Assembly (NCBI RefSeq): GCF_020667835.1
Contig: NZ_JAFMPR010000007.1
Location: 92,110 to 156,109 of the forward strand
Origin: Roseibaca sp. Y0-43
GTDB taxonomy: Bacteria > Pseudomonadota > Alphaproteobacteria > Rhodobacterales > Rhodobacteraceae
Length of the DNA stretch: 64,000 nt
Direction: 5' to 3'
A model generated the notes under the pieces. The model ran no database searches and was not told the DNA's origin. It was given only the letters and a program-made list of their open reading frames with translations. Shown piece by piece: positions 1 to 9,872 of the stretch. How positions within the stretch are numbered: the stretch's first letter is position 1; the number at the start of each line of letters is the position of its first letter. The position numbers and the translations under genes were made by a program.

Positions 1-1066
1 TGGCGGGGGTGCCATCCATCGTGTTTACGAAGGTCTGGTAGTCCTGCGCACCGGCACCCGGTGCGGCGGTGTCTAGATAGTCGCCCTCGCCATTCGGGCC
101 GGTCCAGTCCACCATGATCGTGCTGCCCGCGGGGCCGCTGGCCACCGCATCGAGCGTGGCCGGGGGCAAGGCTTGGCTGAACACCACTTCGACCGCCAGA
201 TCGCCCGCGTCAGAGAGGGTGAAGGGCTGGCGGATCTGCTCTTCGCCCTCGATCCAATAGGCCTGAAGGGTGTAATCGCCGGAGGCAAGCACGGCCATGG
301 GCGCGTCGCTTTGGGTGGCGTCCATGACGGTCGCGTCCCCTTGCAGCACTTCGAACACCACGCCGTTGGTAATGCCGCGCTTTGTGCTGCCTTGCTCCAG
401 CACGGCAGAGAAGCGCGCCGACACGAGCACAGGCTCCGGGTCCGGGGTCGCGACCGCGACGCGCGTCAGCGCCTCGGTCAACTCGCTGGCATTGGCGGCG
501 GTGGTGAAGGTGCCGCCGGTTTCCTGCGCCATGCATTGCATCTGCGCCAGTGCCGCCGGATCGGTCACGTCAAAGCCCACGACATGCGCGGTGAAATTCA
601 CGCCCGCTTCTTCCAACGCGCGGGCCGCAGCGCAGGGGTCGGGGTGGCAAGTCTCTATCCCGTCCGACACTAGGATCACGGTCGCGGCCTGTTCGGTATG
701 GCGCAGCGCCTGCGCGGCGGCGATGACGGCATCGGTCATCGGTGTGCGCCCGCGCGGGTTTATGCCCGCGACCGCTTGCCGGATCGCGCCCAGCGTATCC
801 GGCCCCGGCGTGACGACGGTTTCAATGTCGGTGCAGTCGCCGCGCGTGCGGTGGCCGTAGACCGTCAGCCCAAGGTTCTGCCCCGCCGGAAACTGGTCCA
901 GCAGCCCAGCCACCACGTCACGCGCGATGGTGATCTTGTTCACCCCGTCGATCTGGCCCCACATCGACCCGGACCCGTCCAGCACAAGAATGGTGTTGGT
1001 TTGGTCCTGCGCCGCAAGCGGCAATGGCAGGCTAAGGGCAAGGCACAGGGCTAGGGGCAAGCGCAT
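1..1066 (-). CDS. Secreted von Willebrand factor A (VWA) domain protein, C-terminus cut by window edge
   Basis: The frame reads from an ATG at 1066 leftwards and runs off the window, so the C-terminus is missing. Residues 1-20 are a typical signal peptide ending LPLAAQ. A VWA fold follows at once, with the metal-ion-dependent adhesion site D30-G-S32-G-S34, a later GRTPMTDA segment carrying the expected Thr, and an ILVSDGIE strand carrying the expected Asp. All three MIDAS elements are present, so metal binding is likely. After the VWA domain (to about residue 200) comes a beta-rich region. The protein is probably periplasmic or surface-exposed and binds a partner rather than catalysing a reaction; the partner is unknown. 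The rhodanese gene lies 66 bases upstream on the same strand. Confidence 0.85.
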   Translation of the reverse strand, partial: MRLPLALCLALSLPLPLAAQDQTNTILVLDGSGSMWGQIDGVNKITIARDVVAGLLDQFPAGQNLGLTVYGHRTRGDCTDIETVVTPGPDTLGAIRQAVAGINPRGRTPMTDAVIAAAQALRHTEQAATVILVSDGIETCHPDPCAAARALEEAGVNFTAHVVGFDVTDPAALAQMQCMAQETGGTFTTAANASELTEALTRVAVATPDPEPVLVSARFSAVLEQGSTKRGITNGVVFEVLQGDATVMDATQSDAPMAVLASGDYTLQAYWIEGEEQIRQPFTLSDAGDLAVEVVFSQALPPATLDAVASGPAGSTIMVDWTGPNGEGDYLDTAAPGAGAQDYQTFVNTMDGTPA

Positions 1067-1132
1067 GAAAATGGCTCCATCGGCAAAGGTCTTGGGCCAG
1101 TAAGCCCCAAGATGTGCCGAAGTGCCAGTGTT

Positions 1133-1492
1133 TTAGCGCACCACTTGCCCGCCGGACAATTGCCAGTCATGCAGCGTGCCAAGGTTGTAGACCTCGGCAA
1201 AGCCATTGGCGCGCATAACATCCGCCGCGCGCCCCGACCGCGCGCCAGAGGCACAATAGAGCGCCACCGCCTTCGACGGGTCCAGCTTGCGGTTGAAATG
1301 GCCGCTTTTGGGGTCGGTTTGTGCGCCGATCTGGCCCAGCGGGATATGCAAGGCACCCTTGGCCTTGCCAGACTGGCGCAATTCGCCCGCCTCGCGCACG
1401 TCGATCAGCGTCAGCGTGCCATCCTTGACACGTGCAATCGCTTCGGACGGGTTGATACGGGCCGAAGAGGATTTGGACAGAAATCCGAACAT
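1133..1492 (-). CDS. Rhodanese-like sulfurtransferase domain protein
   Basis: A 119-residue single-domain rhodanese. It shows the family's LIDVRE strand near residue 30, and an active-site loop with C80 in the ALYCASGARS context, which would carry a persulfide. The usual closing segment follows (GFAEVYNLGTLHDW). There is no signal peptide or membrane segment, so it is probably cytosolic and moves sulfane sulfur between acceptors. Single-domain rhodaneses are common and their acceptor cannot be told from sequence. It is divergent from uvrA across a 218-base AT-rich gap and may be cotranscribed with the VWA gene downstream. Confidence 0.88.
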   Translation of the reverse strand: MFGFLSKSSSARINPSEAIARVKDGTLTLIDVREAGELRQSGKAKGALHIPLGQIGAQTDPKSGHFNRKLDPSKAVALYCASGARSGRAADVMRANGFAEVYNLGTLHDWQLSGGQVVR

Positions 1493-1628
1493 GGGAACAG
1501 CCTTTCAAGCAGTCGTTGCCCTTAAAATGGCGGGCTTGCGGTATTTTGCAAGTCTTAAATTCATTTATTTGAATATTAATCGTGCCGGGCTGCGCCCTGC
1601 TGCAAGAATTCGCATCTTCACCGTATTT

Positions 1629-1643
1629 GTTTACGTTTCGTTC
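1629..1643. promoter_or_regulatory. Possible LexA (SOS) box upstream of uvrA
   Basis: The 15 bases read GTTT-N7-GTTC, one base off the direct-repeat SOS box GTTC-N7-GTTC known from alphaproteobacteria. It lies about 70 bases upstream of the uvrA start in an AT-rich promoter region. uvrA is a regular LexA target in this class, which makes the site plausible, but a single imperfect match in AT-rich DNA is weak evidence. Confidence 0.4.
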
Positions 1644-1710
1644 ACAGTTTTCGATTGGAGACTCATCCATGGACCGCTATCTTGCCGCGTGAAGCGCGAA
1701 AGGGGTGGCC

Positions 1711-4563
1711 ATGGCCGAGCAGAAATTCATCGAGGTGCGCGGCGCACGCGAGCACAATCTGAAGAATATCGACGTCGATCTGCCCCGCGACCAGCTTGTC
1801 GTCATCACCGGGCTGTCGGGGTCGGGCAAGTCGTCGCTGGCGTTCGATACCATCTATGCCGAAGGCCAGCGCCGCTATGTCGAAAGCCTGTCGGCCTATG
1901 CGCGCCAGTTCCTTGACATGATGCAAAAGCCCGACATGGACCATATCTCTGGCCTGTCGCCCGCGATCAGCATTGAACAGAAGACGACCAGCAAGAACCC
2001 GCGTTCGACCGTGGGCACCGTGACCGAGATTTACGACTACCTGCGCCTGCTCTTTGCCCGCGCGGGCACGCCCTACAGCCCGGCGACCGGCCTGCCGATC
2101 GAAGCGCAGCAGGTGCAAGACATGGTCGACCGCGTGATGGCGTTGGAAGAGGGCACGCGCGCCTATCTGCTGGCCCCGATCGTGCGCGACCGCAAGGGTG
2201 AATACCGCAAGGAATTTCTGGAACTGCGCAAGCAGGGCTTCCAGCGCGTGAAGGTGGACGGGCAATTCTACGAGCTGGACGAGCCGCCGACGCTGGACAA
2301 GAAATTCCGCCATGACATCGACGTGGTGGTCGACCGTATCGTCGTGCGCGAGGGGATCGAGACGCGGCTGGCGGATTCGTTCCGCACGGCGCTGGACTTG
2401 GCCGATGGCATCGCGGTGCTGGAGGAAGCGAAAGAGGACGGCACGCGGATCACCTTTTCCGAGAAATTCGCCTGCCCGGTCAGTGGCTTCACGATCTCGG
2501 AAATCGAGCCACGGCTCTTTTCCTTCAACGCGCCCACGGGCGCGTGCCCCGATTGCGACGGGTTAGGGGTGGAACTGTTCTTCGACGAACGCCTTGTCGT
2601 GCCCGACCACGCGCTGAAGCTGTATGACGGGGCCATCGCGCCATGGCGCAAGGGCAAGTCGCCCTATTTCCTGCAAACCATCGAGTCGCTTGCCGCGCAT
2701 TACGAGTTTGATGCGAAAGCACCATGGAAAGACCTGCCCGCGCATGTGAAGCAGGTGCTTCTTTACGGCTCTGGCGGCGAAGAACTGCCGTTCCGCTACG
2801 ACGAAGGCGGCCGCGTCTACAACGTGACCCGCGCCTTCGAGGGTGTCATCCCGAACATGGAACGCCGCTACCGCGAAACCGACAGCGCCTGGGTGCGCGA
2901 GGATTTCGAGCAATACCAGAACAACCGCGCCTGCGGGGCGTGCGGCGGCCACCGTCTGCGGCCAGAGGCGCTGGCGGTCAAGATCGGCGGCCTGCATATC
3001 GGGCAGGTCACGGAGATGGCGATCAAGGACGCGCTCGACTGGGTGCAGACCGTGCCCGACGCGCTGAGCAAGCAGAAGAATGAAATCGCCCGCGCGATCC
3101 TGAAGGAAATCCGCGAACGCTTGGGCTTTCTGGTCAATGTGGGGCTGGATTACCTGACGCTGGGGCGGCACGCGGGCACGCTGTCTGGTGGCGAAAGCCA
3201 GCGTATCCGTCTGGCCAGCCAGATCGGAAGCGGGCTGACCGGGGTGCTCTATGTGCTGGACGAACCCAGCATCGGCCTGCACCAGCGCGACAATGACCGC
3301 CTGCTGGTCACGCTGCGCAACCTGCGCGACCAGGGCAATACCGTGATCGTGGTCGAGCATGACGAGGAAGCCATCCGCACCGCCGACTACGTGCTGGATA
3401 TTGGCCCCGGCGCGGGTGTCCATGGTGGGCAGGTCGTGGCCAAGGGCACGCCCGAGCAAATCATGGCCGATCCGGCCAGCGTGACCGGCCAATACCTGAC
3501 CGGCACGCGCGAAATTGCGGTGCCCAAGACCCGCCGCAAGGGCAATGGCAAGAAGCTGAAAGTGGTGAAGGCCAGCGGCAACAACCTGCGCGATGTGACG
3601 GTCGATTTCCCGCTGGGCAAGTTCGTCTGCGTCACCGGCGTGTCGGGCGGCGGCAAATCCACCCTGACGATTGAAACGCTGTTCAAGACCGCGTCGATGC
3701 GCCTAAACGGCGCGCGCCAGACGCCCGCGCCCTGCGAGACGATCAAGGGGTTGGAGCAGCTCGACAAGGTCATCGACATCGACCAGCGCCCCATCGGGCG
3801 CACGCCGCGCTCAAACCCCGCGACCTATACCGGCGCCTTCGGTCCGATCCGCGACTGGTTCGCGGGCCTGCCAGAGGCGCGCGCGCGCGGGTATAAACCG
3901 GGGCGCTTCAGCTTCAACGTGAAGGGCGGGCGCTGCGAGGCCTGTCAGGGCGACGGGGTCTTGAAGATCGAGATGAATTTCCTGCCCGATGTCTATGTCA
4001 CTTGCGAGACCTGCAAGGGCAAACGCTACAACCGCGAAACGCTGGAAGTGCTGTTCAAGGGCAAATCCATCGCCGACGTGCTGGACATGACCGTGGAAGA
4101 GGCCCAGGGCTTTTTCGAGGCGGTGCCGTCCATCCGCGAGAAGATGGATGCGCTGATGCGCGTGGGTCTGGGTTATATCAAGGTTGGCCAGCAGGCGACG
4201 ACGCTTTCGGGCGGCGAGGCGCAGCGCGTGAAACTGTCGAAGGAACTGGCGCGGCGCTCGACCGGGCGGACGCTGTATATTCTGGACGAGCCGACCACCG
4301 GCCTGCATTTCGAGGATGTGCGCAAGCTTTTGGACGTGCTGCATGAATTGGTGGATCAGGGGAATACGGTCGTCGTGATCGAGCATAATCTGGACGTGGT
4401 GAAAACCGCCGACTGGATCATCGACATCGGGCCAGAGGGCGGCGATGGCGGGGGGCAGGTGGTGGCGACCGGCACGCCAGAGGAGGTGGCCAAGGTCGAA
4501 GCCAGCCATACCGGGCGCTATTTGGCACCGCTATTGAAGCCGAAGCGAGTGGCAGCGGAATAG
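1711..4563 (+). CDS. uvrA: Excinuclease ABC subunit A (UvrA)
   Basis: DNA damage sensor of nucleotide excision repair: an ABC-type ATPase dimer that finds lesions and loads UvrB. About 950 residues, close to the usual length. The first ABC module has Walker [10 protein letters not shown] near the N-terminus; both halves have LSGGE signatures and ILDEP/VLDEP Walker B motifs; the second module has GVSGGGKST. The C-terminal zinc module is intact (CEAC and, further on, CETC). The first zinc module reads C255-P-V-S258 where Escherichia coli has CxxC, followed by an intact CPDC, so one ligand is serine. I chose ATG 1711 over the in-frame GTG at 1705 because AAAGGGG lies 6-7 bases before the ATG. 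Confidence 0.97.
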   Translation: MAEQKFIEVRGAREHNLKNIDVDLPRDQLVVITGLSGSGKSSLAFDTIYAEGQRRYVESLSAYARQFLDMMQKPDMDHISGLSPAISIEQKTTSKNPRSTVGTVTEIYDYLRLLFARAGTPYSPATGLPIEAQQVQDMVDRVMALEEGTRAYLLAPIVRDRKGEYRKEFLELRKQGFQRVKVDGQFYELDEPPTLDKKFRHDIDVVVDRIVVREGIETRLADSFRTALDLADGIAVLEEAKEDGTRITFSEKFACPVSGFTISEIEPRLFSFNAPTGACPDCDGLGVELFFDERLVVPDHALKLYDGAIAPWRKGKSPYFLQTIESLAAHYEFDAKAPWKDLPAHVKQVLLYGSGGEELPFRYDEGGRVYNVTRAFEGVIPNMERRYRETDSAWVREDFEQYQNNRACGACGGHRLRPEALAVKIGGLHIGQVTEMAIKDALDWVQTVPDALSKQKNEIARAILKEIRERLGFLVNVGLDYLTLGRHAGTLSGGESQRIRLASQIGSGLTGVLYVLDEPSIGLHQRDNDRLLVTLRNLRDQGNTVIVVEHDEEAIRTADYVLDIGPGAGVHGGQVVAKGTPEQIMADPASVTGQYLTGTREIAVPKTRRKGNGKKLKVVKASGNNLRDVTVDFPLGKFVCVTGVSGGGKSTLTIETLFKTASMRLNGARQTPAPCETIKGLEQLDKVIDIDQRPIGRTPRSNPATYTGAFGPIRDWFAGLPEARARGYKPGRFSFNVKGGRCEACQGDGVLKIEMNFLPDVYVTCETCKGKRYNRETLEVLFKGKSIADVLDMTVEEAQGFFEAVPSIREKMDALMRVGLGYIKVGQQATTLSGGEAQRVKLSKELARRSTGRTLYILDEPTTGLHFEDVRKLLDVLHELVDQGNTVVVIEHNLDVVKTADWIIDIGPEGGDGGGQVVATGTPEEVAKVEASHTGRYLAPLLKPKRVAAE

Positions 4564-4585
4564 CCCCTGACGCGGGACAAGGGCG

Positions 4586-4740
4586 AAGCCCGCAGCGTCA
4601 TCGGCGGGCCGTCCCGCGGCCTGCCGATTGGCTGGTCTGGGCGCACCGTTTTGCCGTTTTTCGGATATGGCCGCCATAAAGCGCTCTGGCTCGGCGGGTC
4701 GGTTCGGCAGTCCCCGGCCCGCCGATGACGCGGCAGGCTT
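4586..4740. repeat. Long imperfect inverted repeat between converging genes
   Basis: The 26 bases at 4586-4611 are the reverse complement of 4715-4740 with only two mismatches. A further 7-base match continues inward (4621-4627 with 4704-4710). The element fills nearly the whole gap between uvrA and the LOG gene, whose stop codon it just touches. It could act as a two-way terminator when folded, or be a small non-coding repeat unit. No long U tract follows the stem on either strand, and I saw no second copy in the window. Confidence 0.6.
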
Positions 4741-5299
4741 ACCGTGCCAGCGCCCCCTCCAGCCCCGCCACCACATCCTTCACACTGTCGCACAGTGTGA
4801 AGAACCCGCGCAGGCTGGCATCGGCAAAGCCTTGGGCGATGATATGATCGACCAGCCCGGCCAAGGGCGTCCAATACCCGCCCGTGTTCAGAATGTAGAT
4901 GGGCCGCGCGTGCAGGCCCAACTGCCGCCATGTCAGCACCTCGAAGAACTCGTCCAGCGACCCCGCGCCACCGGGCAGCACCACGATCGCGTCGGAATTG
5001 CTGAACATGACCTTCTTGCGCTCGTGCATCGTCTCGGTCACGACCAGCGTGCCAAGGTCGCGCTTGGCGACTTCGCCCTGCATCAGGTGCGTCGGGATCA
5101 CGCCGAAACTGTCGCCGCCCGCGCCAATGCAGGCGCGCGCCACTTCACCCATCAGCCCCACATCGCCCGCGCCATAGACCAGCCGCCAGCCATGCGCGGC
5201 AATCGCGCGGCCCATGGCCTGCGCATCGGCCACATAGGCCGGATCAACGCCGCCGCGCGCGCCGCAAAAGACACAGATAGAGGGGGTGGTGGCGGACAT
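4739..5299 (-). CDS. LOG-family protein (cytokinin riboside 5'-monophosphate phosphoribohydrolase fold)
   Basis: A 186-residue Rossmann-fold protein of the lysine-decarboxylase-like/LOG family (TIGR00730 type). The ICVFCGARGG N-terminal strand, the ERKKVMF helix and the nucleotide-binding motif PGGAGSLDE at 109-117 are all present. Family members cleave the N-glycosidic bond of nucleotide 5'-monophosphates such as AMP or cytokinin nucleotides; bacterial substrates are often uncertain and no cytokinin role need be assumed. The start at 5299 fits the family's N-terminus; the frame stays open far upstream but that part is low-complexity. It converges on uvrA and diverges from the LysM gene. Confidence 0.9.
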   Translation of the reverse strand: MSATTPSICVFCGARGGVDPAYVADAQAMGRAIAAHGWRLVYGAGDVGLMGEVARACIGAGGDSFGVIPTHLMQGEVAKRDLGTLVVTETMHERKKVMFSNSDAIVVLPGGAGSLDEFFEVLTWRQLGLHARPIYILNTGGYWTPLAGLVDHIIAQGFADASLRGFFTLCDSVKDVVAGLEGALAR

Positions 5300-5403
5300 G
5301 GAACAACACCTTGTAGCGAATTCTTTTGCCAGCAGGTAACGGGGTTGGTAGGTTTGTGCAAGTTGCGCAAGCGCCGCAGACGGGCTTGCGATCGGAGTGA
5401 CGG

Positions 5404-6615
5404 ATGCTGAAATACCTACCCAAGGACACATTGGCGCAATGGGCCGTCGGCTCTGTCGCCGTGGTGGGCGCGGCCAGTGTGGCCTATGTTCTGGTTTTCC
5501 CCGAGCAGGACGCGCCGCAATTGCCTGCACCCAGCGTGCCGATGATCGCGCCAGAGGCGGCGAACCCGCCCGCAGCGGTGGGCGCACCCGATCTGCGAAT
5601 AGCGTCCGTGGCAGCGGTGCAAGATGCCGCGCCGGTCTTTGACATCGTGCGCGTGACCGATCTGGGCAATGTGCTGATCGCGGGGCAAGCGCCCGCGCGC
5701 GTGCAGGTCGCGGCCCTGATTGACGAGGCGCAGGTCGCAGATACCGTCAGTTCCGACGCGGGCGAATTCGTCATGTTGTTCGACGTGGCCCCCAGCCGCA
5801 GCCCGCGCGTGCTGGAGCTGGAAGTGCGCTTGCCCGAAGGCGGGCGCATCCGCTCTGCCGACACGCTGATGCTGGCCCCAAGCAGCGCGGCCTTGGCCGA
5901 AGGCGCGGGGGACGCGCCGCAAATGGTCGCGCGCGAAGTGGCAACCACGCCCCTTTTTGGCGCACCCAGCGACCCAACCCGCCCCGAACTGTCGGCCGAG
6001 GCCGAGAGCGCTGCCTTGGCCGAGGGCAGCACGCGCCAAGGCTTGCCCGCAGACGCCGCTGACGCCACGGCCCCCCTTGCCGTGCTGATGCGGTCGGACG
6101 GGTCGGTGCAGGTTCTGGGCGACGCGCCACGCCTGCCGGGGGCAGGGGGCGCGACCGGAAATGTTGTCATCGACTCGGTGGTCTACGACCGCGAGGGCGA
6201 TATCGTCATGGGCGGGCGCAGCGCGCGCGGGTTGGCCGATATCCAGATTTACCTCGACAACCAGCCCATCCTGCGCACCCGCGCCGATGCCGACGGGGCA
6301 TGGCAGGCGCAATTGGCGGGGATAGAGCGCGGCGTCTACCGCCTGCGGGTGGATGAGCTGGATGCCGCCTCTCAGGTCGTCTCGCGCGCGGAAATCCCGT
6401 TCGAGCGGGTGACGCCGGAGCTTGCCCGCGAAGCCGCTGGCCCGCAGGCGCTGATCGTGCAGCCGGGCAATACGCTGTGGGACATGTCAGAGCAGAATTA
6501 CGGCGATGGGCGGCGCTTCATGCGGATTTTCGATGCCAATCGCGACCAGATCCGCGACCCCGACCTGATCTATCCGGGGCAGGTTTTCGTGTTGCCGGAC
6601 GCTGCGACGCAATAG
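5404..6615 (+). CDS. Membrane-anchored LysM peptidoglycan-binding protein
   Basis: A 403-residue protein with one N-terminal membrane segment at about residues 11-33 and a long Ala/Pro/Glu-rich, probably periplasmic, stretch. An Ig-like or carboxypeptidase-regulatory-like beta region follows (about 255-345), then a C-terminal LysM domain beginning at ALIVQPGNTLWDMSEQNYG and ending in YPGQVFVLP. LysM binds glycan strands of peptidoglycan, so the protein probably ties the inner membrane to the wall. Similar proteins are common in Rhodobacterales. It stands 65 bases before the ABC exporter gene and may share its transcript; no functional link is obvious. Confidence 0.85.
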   Translation: MLKYLPKDTLAQWAVGSVAVVGAASVAYVLVFPEQDAPQLPAPSVPMIAPEAANPPAAVGAPDLRIASVAAVQDAAPVFDIVRVTDLGNVLIAGQAPARVQVAALIDEAQVADTVSSDAGEFVMLFDVAPSRSPRVLELEVRLPEGGRIRSADTLMLAPSSAALAEGAGDAPQMVAREVATTPLFGAPSDPTRPELSAEAESAALAEGSTRQGLPADAADATAPLAVLMRSDGSVQVLGDAPRLPGAGGATGNVVIDSVVYDREGDIVMGGRSARGLADIQIYLDNQPILRTRADADGAWQAQLAGIERGVYRLRVDELDAASQVVSRAEIPFERVTPELAREAAGPQALIVQPGNTLWDMSEQNYGDGRRFMRIFDANRDQIRDPDLIYPGQVFVLPDAATQ

Positions 6616-6680
6616 CGCCCGCTCTGGTCATTCACGGCGCAACCGCCTAGATAGCGCCAAAGCCAGCCGGAAAGCCCGCG

Positions 6681-8531
6681 ATGACAGCCCAAGACAGCGC
6701 GCCTGCAAAGGCCAGCCCCATCCCCCAGCCCGAAGCCGCCGAGGCCGCGCGCGAGCGCGCCACGGGCTGGCGTGTGATCCAGCGGGTCGCGCCCTATCTC
6801 TGGCCCGAGGGGCAGGATTGGGTCAAATACCGTGTCGTCGCAGCCCTTGTCATGCTGGTTCTGGCCAAGCTTGTCGCGGTCAGCACGCCGTTTTTCTACA
6901 AGGGCGCCGTCGATGCGCTGGGCGGCGAGGGTGCGGGCTGGTGGCTGGCACTGGGCGCGGTCGGGCTGACCGTGGCTTATGGCATTGCCCGCCTGATGGA
7001 GATCGGCTTTCAGGAATTGCGCAACGTGCTGTTCACCCGTGTGGGCCAGCGCGCGTTGCGGCAATTGGCGCTGGAAACCTTCAGCCATATCCACCGCCTC
7101 AGCCTGCGCTACCATATCACCCGCAAAACCGGCGGGCTAAGCCGGATCATCGAACGGGGTGTGAAAGGCGTCGATTTCCTGCTGCGCTTCCTGCTGTTCT
7201 CGATCTTTCCGCTGGTCTTGCAGCTGCTGATGATCTCGGCCGTGTTTTTCTGGCTGTTCGACTGGCGCTATCTGGCCACCGTGGTCGTGACCATCGCGCT
7301 ATATGTCTGGTTCACCTTTCGCGTGACCGAATGGCGCGTGAAGCAGCGCCGCGAGATGAACAACCAGGACATGGATGCCAATCAAAAGGCCATCGACAGC
7401 CTGCTGAACTTTGAGACGGTCAAGTATTTCAACGCCGAGGGCATGGAAGCCCGCCGCTATGACGCGGCCATGCAGAAATATGAAACCGCGGCCGTGCAGA
7501 CCAACTACTCGCTGGCGTTTCTGAATTTCGGGCAGGCCTTGCTCATTACCACGGGGCTGGTCATCGTGATGGTGCTGGCCGCGATGGGGGTGCAGTCGGG
7601 CGATCTGACGGTGGGCGATTTCGTCATGGTCAATGCCTACATGATCCAGATCACCATGCCGCTGAACTTTCTGGGCACGGTGTACCGCGAGATCCGGCAG
7701 GCGCTGGTCGATATGGGCGACATGTTCGAATTGCTGGACCAACCCGCCGATGTGCAGGACAAGCCCGGCGCGCGCGCCCTGGAGGTGCGGGGCGGCGAGG
7801 TGGTGCTGGACGACGTGCGCTTTGGCTACACGCCCGAGCGGCCCATCCTCAAGGGGGTCTCTTTGCGGGTGCCGCCGGGCAAGAGCGTGGCCATCGTCGG
7901 CCCGTCGGGGTCTGGCAAATCGACCATCGGGCGGCTTTTGTTCCGCTTCTATGACGTGAGCGGCGGCGCGATCCGCATCGACGGGCAAGACCTGCGCGAT
8001 GTCACGCAAGACAGCCTGCACGCGGCCATCGGCGTAGTGCCGCAGGACACGGTGCTGTTCAACGACACCATCGCCTATAACATAGCCTATGGGCGCGAGG
8101 GGGCGACCCGTGCCGAGGTGGAAGCGGCGGCCAAGGCCGCGCGCATCCACGACTTCATCCTGTCGCTGCCCGAAGGCTATGACACGGCGGTGGGCGAGCG
8201 CGGCTTGAAGCTGTCGGGCGGCGAGAAACAGCGGGTGGGGATTGCCCGCACCCTGCTGAAAGACCCCGCTATCCTGTTGCTGGACGAGGCGACCAGCGCG
8301 CTGGATACCCAGACGGAACAGGACATTCAGGACAGCCTGCGCCGCGCGGGACAAGGGCGCACGGTGCTGATGATCGCGCACCGGCTGTCGACCGTGGTCG
8401 AGGCCGACCGCATCGTGGTGCTGGAAGCGGGCGAGATCGTGGAGGACGGCACGCATGACTCGCTTCTGGCCAAGGGCGGACGCTACGCCGCCATGTGGGC
8501 GCGCCAGCGCGCCGAAGCGGATGGCGATTGA
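6681..8531 (+). CDS. Atm1-type ABC exporter (fused membrane and ATPase domains)
   Basis: A 616-residue half-transporter: five to six membrane helices (about 50-330) then one ATPase domain with Walker A GPSGSGKST, signature LSGGEKQR, Walker B ILLLDEATSALD and the switch His in MIAHRLST. The segment VKYFNAEGMEARRYD and the general layout match the bacterial Atm1/HMT1 group. That group exports glutathione-derived thiol compounds and helps with heavy-metal tolerance and, in mitochondria, Fe-S cluster supply. It would act as a homodimer in the inner membrane. The substrate here is inferred from the family only. Confidence 0.92.
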   Translation: MTAQDSAPAKASPIPQPEAAEAARERATGWRVIQRVAPYLWPEGQDWVKYRVVAALVMLVLAKLVAVSTPFFYKGAVDALGGEGAGWWLALGAVGLTVAYGIARLMEIGFQELRNVLFTRVGQRALRQLALETFSHIHRLSLRYHITRKTGGLSRIIERGVKGVDFLLRFLLFSIFPLVLQLLMISAVFFWLFDWRYLATVVVTIALYVWFTFRVTEWRVKQRREMNNQDMDANQKAIDSLLNFETVKYFNAEGMEARRYDAAMQKYETAAVQTNYSLAFLNFGQALLITTGLVIVMVLAAMGVQSGDLTVGDFVMVNAYMIQITMPLNFLGTVYREIRQALVDMGDMFELLDQPADVQDKPGARALEVRGGEVVLDDVRFGYTPERPILKGVSLRVPPGKSVAIVGPSGSGKSTIGRLLFRFYDVSGGAIRIDGQDLRDVTQDSLHAAIGVVPQDTVLFNDTIAYNIAYGREGATRAEVEAAAKAARIHDFILSLPEGYDTAVGERGLKLSGGEKQRVGIARTLLKDPAILLLDEATSALDTQTEQDIQDSLRRAGQGRTVLMIAHRLSTVVEADRIVVLEAGEIVEDGTHDSLLAKGGRYAAMWARQRAEADGD

Positions 8532-8560
8532 CCGGGAAGGGCGAAACGCGCGCCCGCCGG

Positions 8561-8676
8561 CCCCCGCAAGGGCGGGGGCGCGCCGGGCGCGCGTGCCCGT
8601 TCCGGGCGGCACCCTGCCCGTGATTCAGGTGCAGGGCAGCTGATGTCGGTGTTTTGGATATTTATGCAAGGATGAA
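8561..8676 (+). repeat. Extragenic GC hairpin plus GGATATTT element
   Basis: After the ABC exporter gene a stem CCCCCGC/GCGGGGG with loop AAGG (8561-8578) is followed by further GC-rich pairing and then GGATATTTATGCAAGGATG at 8656. The last motif recurs with one base changed at 33767, also after GC hairpins. The hairpin could end transcription of the exporter gene, although no U tract follows directly. The tail of the element overlaps the ribosome-binding region of the next gene. Confidence 0.55.
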
Positions 8677-8679
8677 AGG

Positions 8680-9855
8680 ATGGGTCAGTTCGATGTCATC
8701 ATCCTTGGTGCCGGGGCCGCCGGCATGTTCTGTGCCATAGAGGCCGGGCGTCGGGGTCGGCGCGTGGTGCTTTTGGATCATGCGAAGGCACCGGGCGAGA
8801 AGATCCGCATTTCTGGCGGGGGGCGGTGCAATTTCACCAATCTGCATATAGCGCCCGAGCGTTTCTTGTCGGACAACCCGCGTTTCGCCCTCTCGGCGCT
8901 GAAGCGCTACACGCAATGGGATTTCATTGAACGCGTCTCGGCGGCTGGCATTGCATGGCATGAGAAAACCCTTGGGCAGCTTTTCTGCGACGGATCGGCG
9001 CGCGAGATCATCGCCATGTTGCGCGCGGATATGGAGGCGGCGGGCGTCAAGCTGGTCTTGGGGGCTGAGATTGGCGCGGTCAACCATACAGGTGAGTTCG
9101 AGGTGGCCAGCAGCGCGGGCGCGTTCCGCGCGCCGAAACTGGTGGTGGCAACGGGTGGCAAGTCGATCCCGAAAATGGGCGCGACGGGGCTGGGCTACAG
9201 CTTGGCACGGCAATTCGGGCTGGGCGTTGTGGAAACGCGGCCGGGGCTGGTGCCGCTGACCTTCTCGGGCGAGGTGCTGGAGGGCGCGCGCGCCTTGGCG
9301 GGCCTGTCGGTGCCCGCGCGGGTGGGACATGGGAAGATAAGGTTCGAAGAGGGATTGCTGTTCACCCATCGCGGCCTGTCTGGCCCGTCGATCTTGCAGA
9401 TTTCCAGCTATTGGCGCGAGGGCGACGAGATTTCGGTCGACCTGGCACCGGGGCAGGACATGGGCGCGGCGCTGGTCGCGCAGAAGGCACAAGCGGGGCG
9501 CGTGGATGTGCAGACCGCCCTTGCGCGCCACCTGCCCGAGCGGCTGGCGCGCGCGGTCGTTGCGCGGGCGGGCCTGTCGGGGCGATTGGCCGATCAGACC
9601 GGCCCCGCCATGGCGCGGCTGGCGCGCGAGGTGCAGGATTGGCGCATCCGCCCCGTGGGCAGCGAAGGCTACCGCACCGCCGAGGTCACGCTGGGCGGCG
9701 TGGACACGCGCGATCTGGACGCACGCAGCATGGAAGCGCGCGCTGTGCCGGGTTTGCATTTTATCGGCGAAGTGGTCGATGTCACGGGCTGGCTGGGCGG
9801 CTACAACTTTCAATGGGCGTGGTCATCGGGCTGGGCGGCGGGGCAGGCGGTCTGA
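8680..9855 (+). CDS. HI0933/BaiN-like FAD-dependent oxidoreductase
   Basis: A 391-residue flavoprotein. The N-terminus has a dinucleotide-binding turn, VIILGAGAAGMFCAIEAG, and the family hallmark GEKIRISGGGRCNFTN. A central ATGGKSIPKMGATGLGY segment and the C-terminal GGYNFQWAWSSGWAAG complete the FAD site. This group (TIGR00275) is often labelled aminoacetone oxidase or BaiN-like reductase, but the substrate of most members is unknown. AAAGGA directly before the ATG serves as the ribosome-binding site. It converges on kpsE with only 17 bases between the stop codons. Confidence 0.9.
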   Translation: MGQFDVIILGAGAAGMFCAIEAGRRGRRVVLLDHAKAPGEKIRISGGGRCNFTNLHIAPERFLSDNPRFALSALKRYTQWDFIERVSAAGIAWHEKTLGQLFCDGSAREIIAMLRADMEAAGVKLVLGAEIGAVNHTGEFEVASSAGAFRAPKLVVATGGKSIPKMGATGLGYSLARQFGLGVVETRPGLVPLTFSGEVLEGARALAGLSVPARVGHGKIRFEEGLLFTHRGLSGPSILQISSYWREGDEISVDLAPGQDMGAALVAQKAQAGRVDVQTALARHLPERLARAVVARAGLSGRLADQTGPAMARLAREVQDWRIRPVGSEGYRTAEVTLGGVDTRDLDARSMEARAVPGLHFIGEVVDVTGWLGGYNFQWAWSSGWAAGQAV

Positions 9856-9872
9856 GCCGCCCGCCGCAGCCT

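Noticed and set aside
1557..1576. ATTCA/TGAAT palindrome in the rhodanese-uvrA gap as a second copy of the nuo site
   Set aside because: The spacer is 6 instead of 4 and the arms are shorter; in AT-rich DNA this is likely chance.
8542..8643. Extra small gene between the ABC exporter and the flavoprotein
   Set aside because: The frame consists of GC-hairpin sequence, gives an Arg/Ala/Pro-rich translation, and overlaps the repeated extragenic element.
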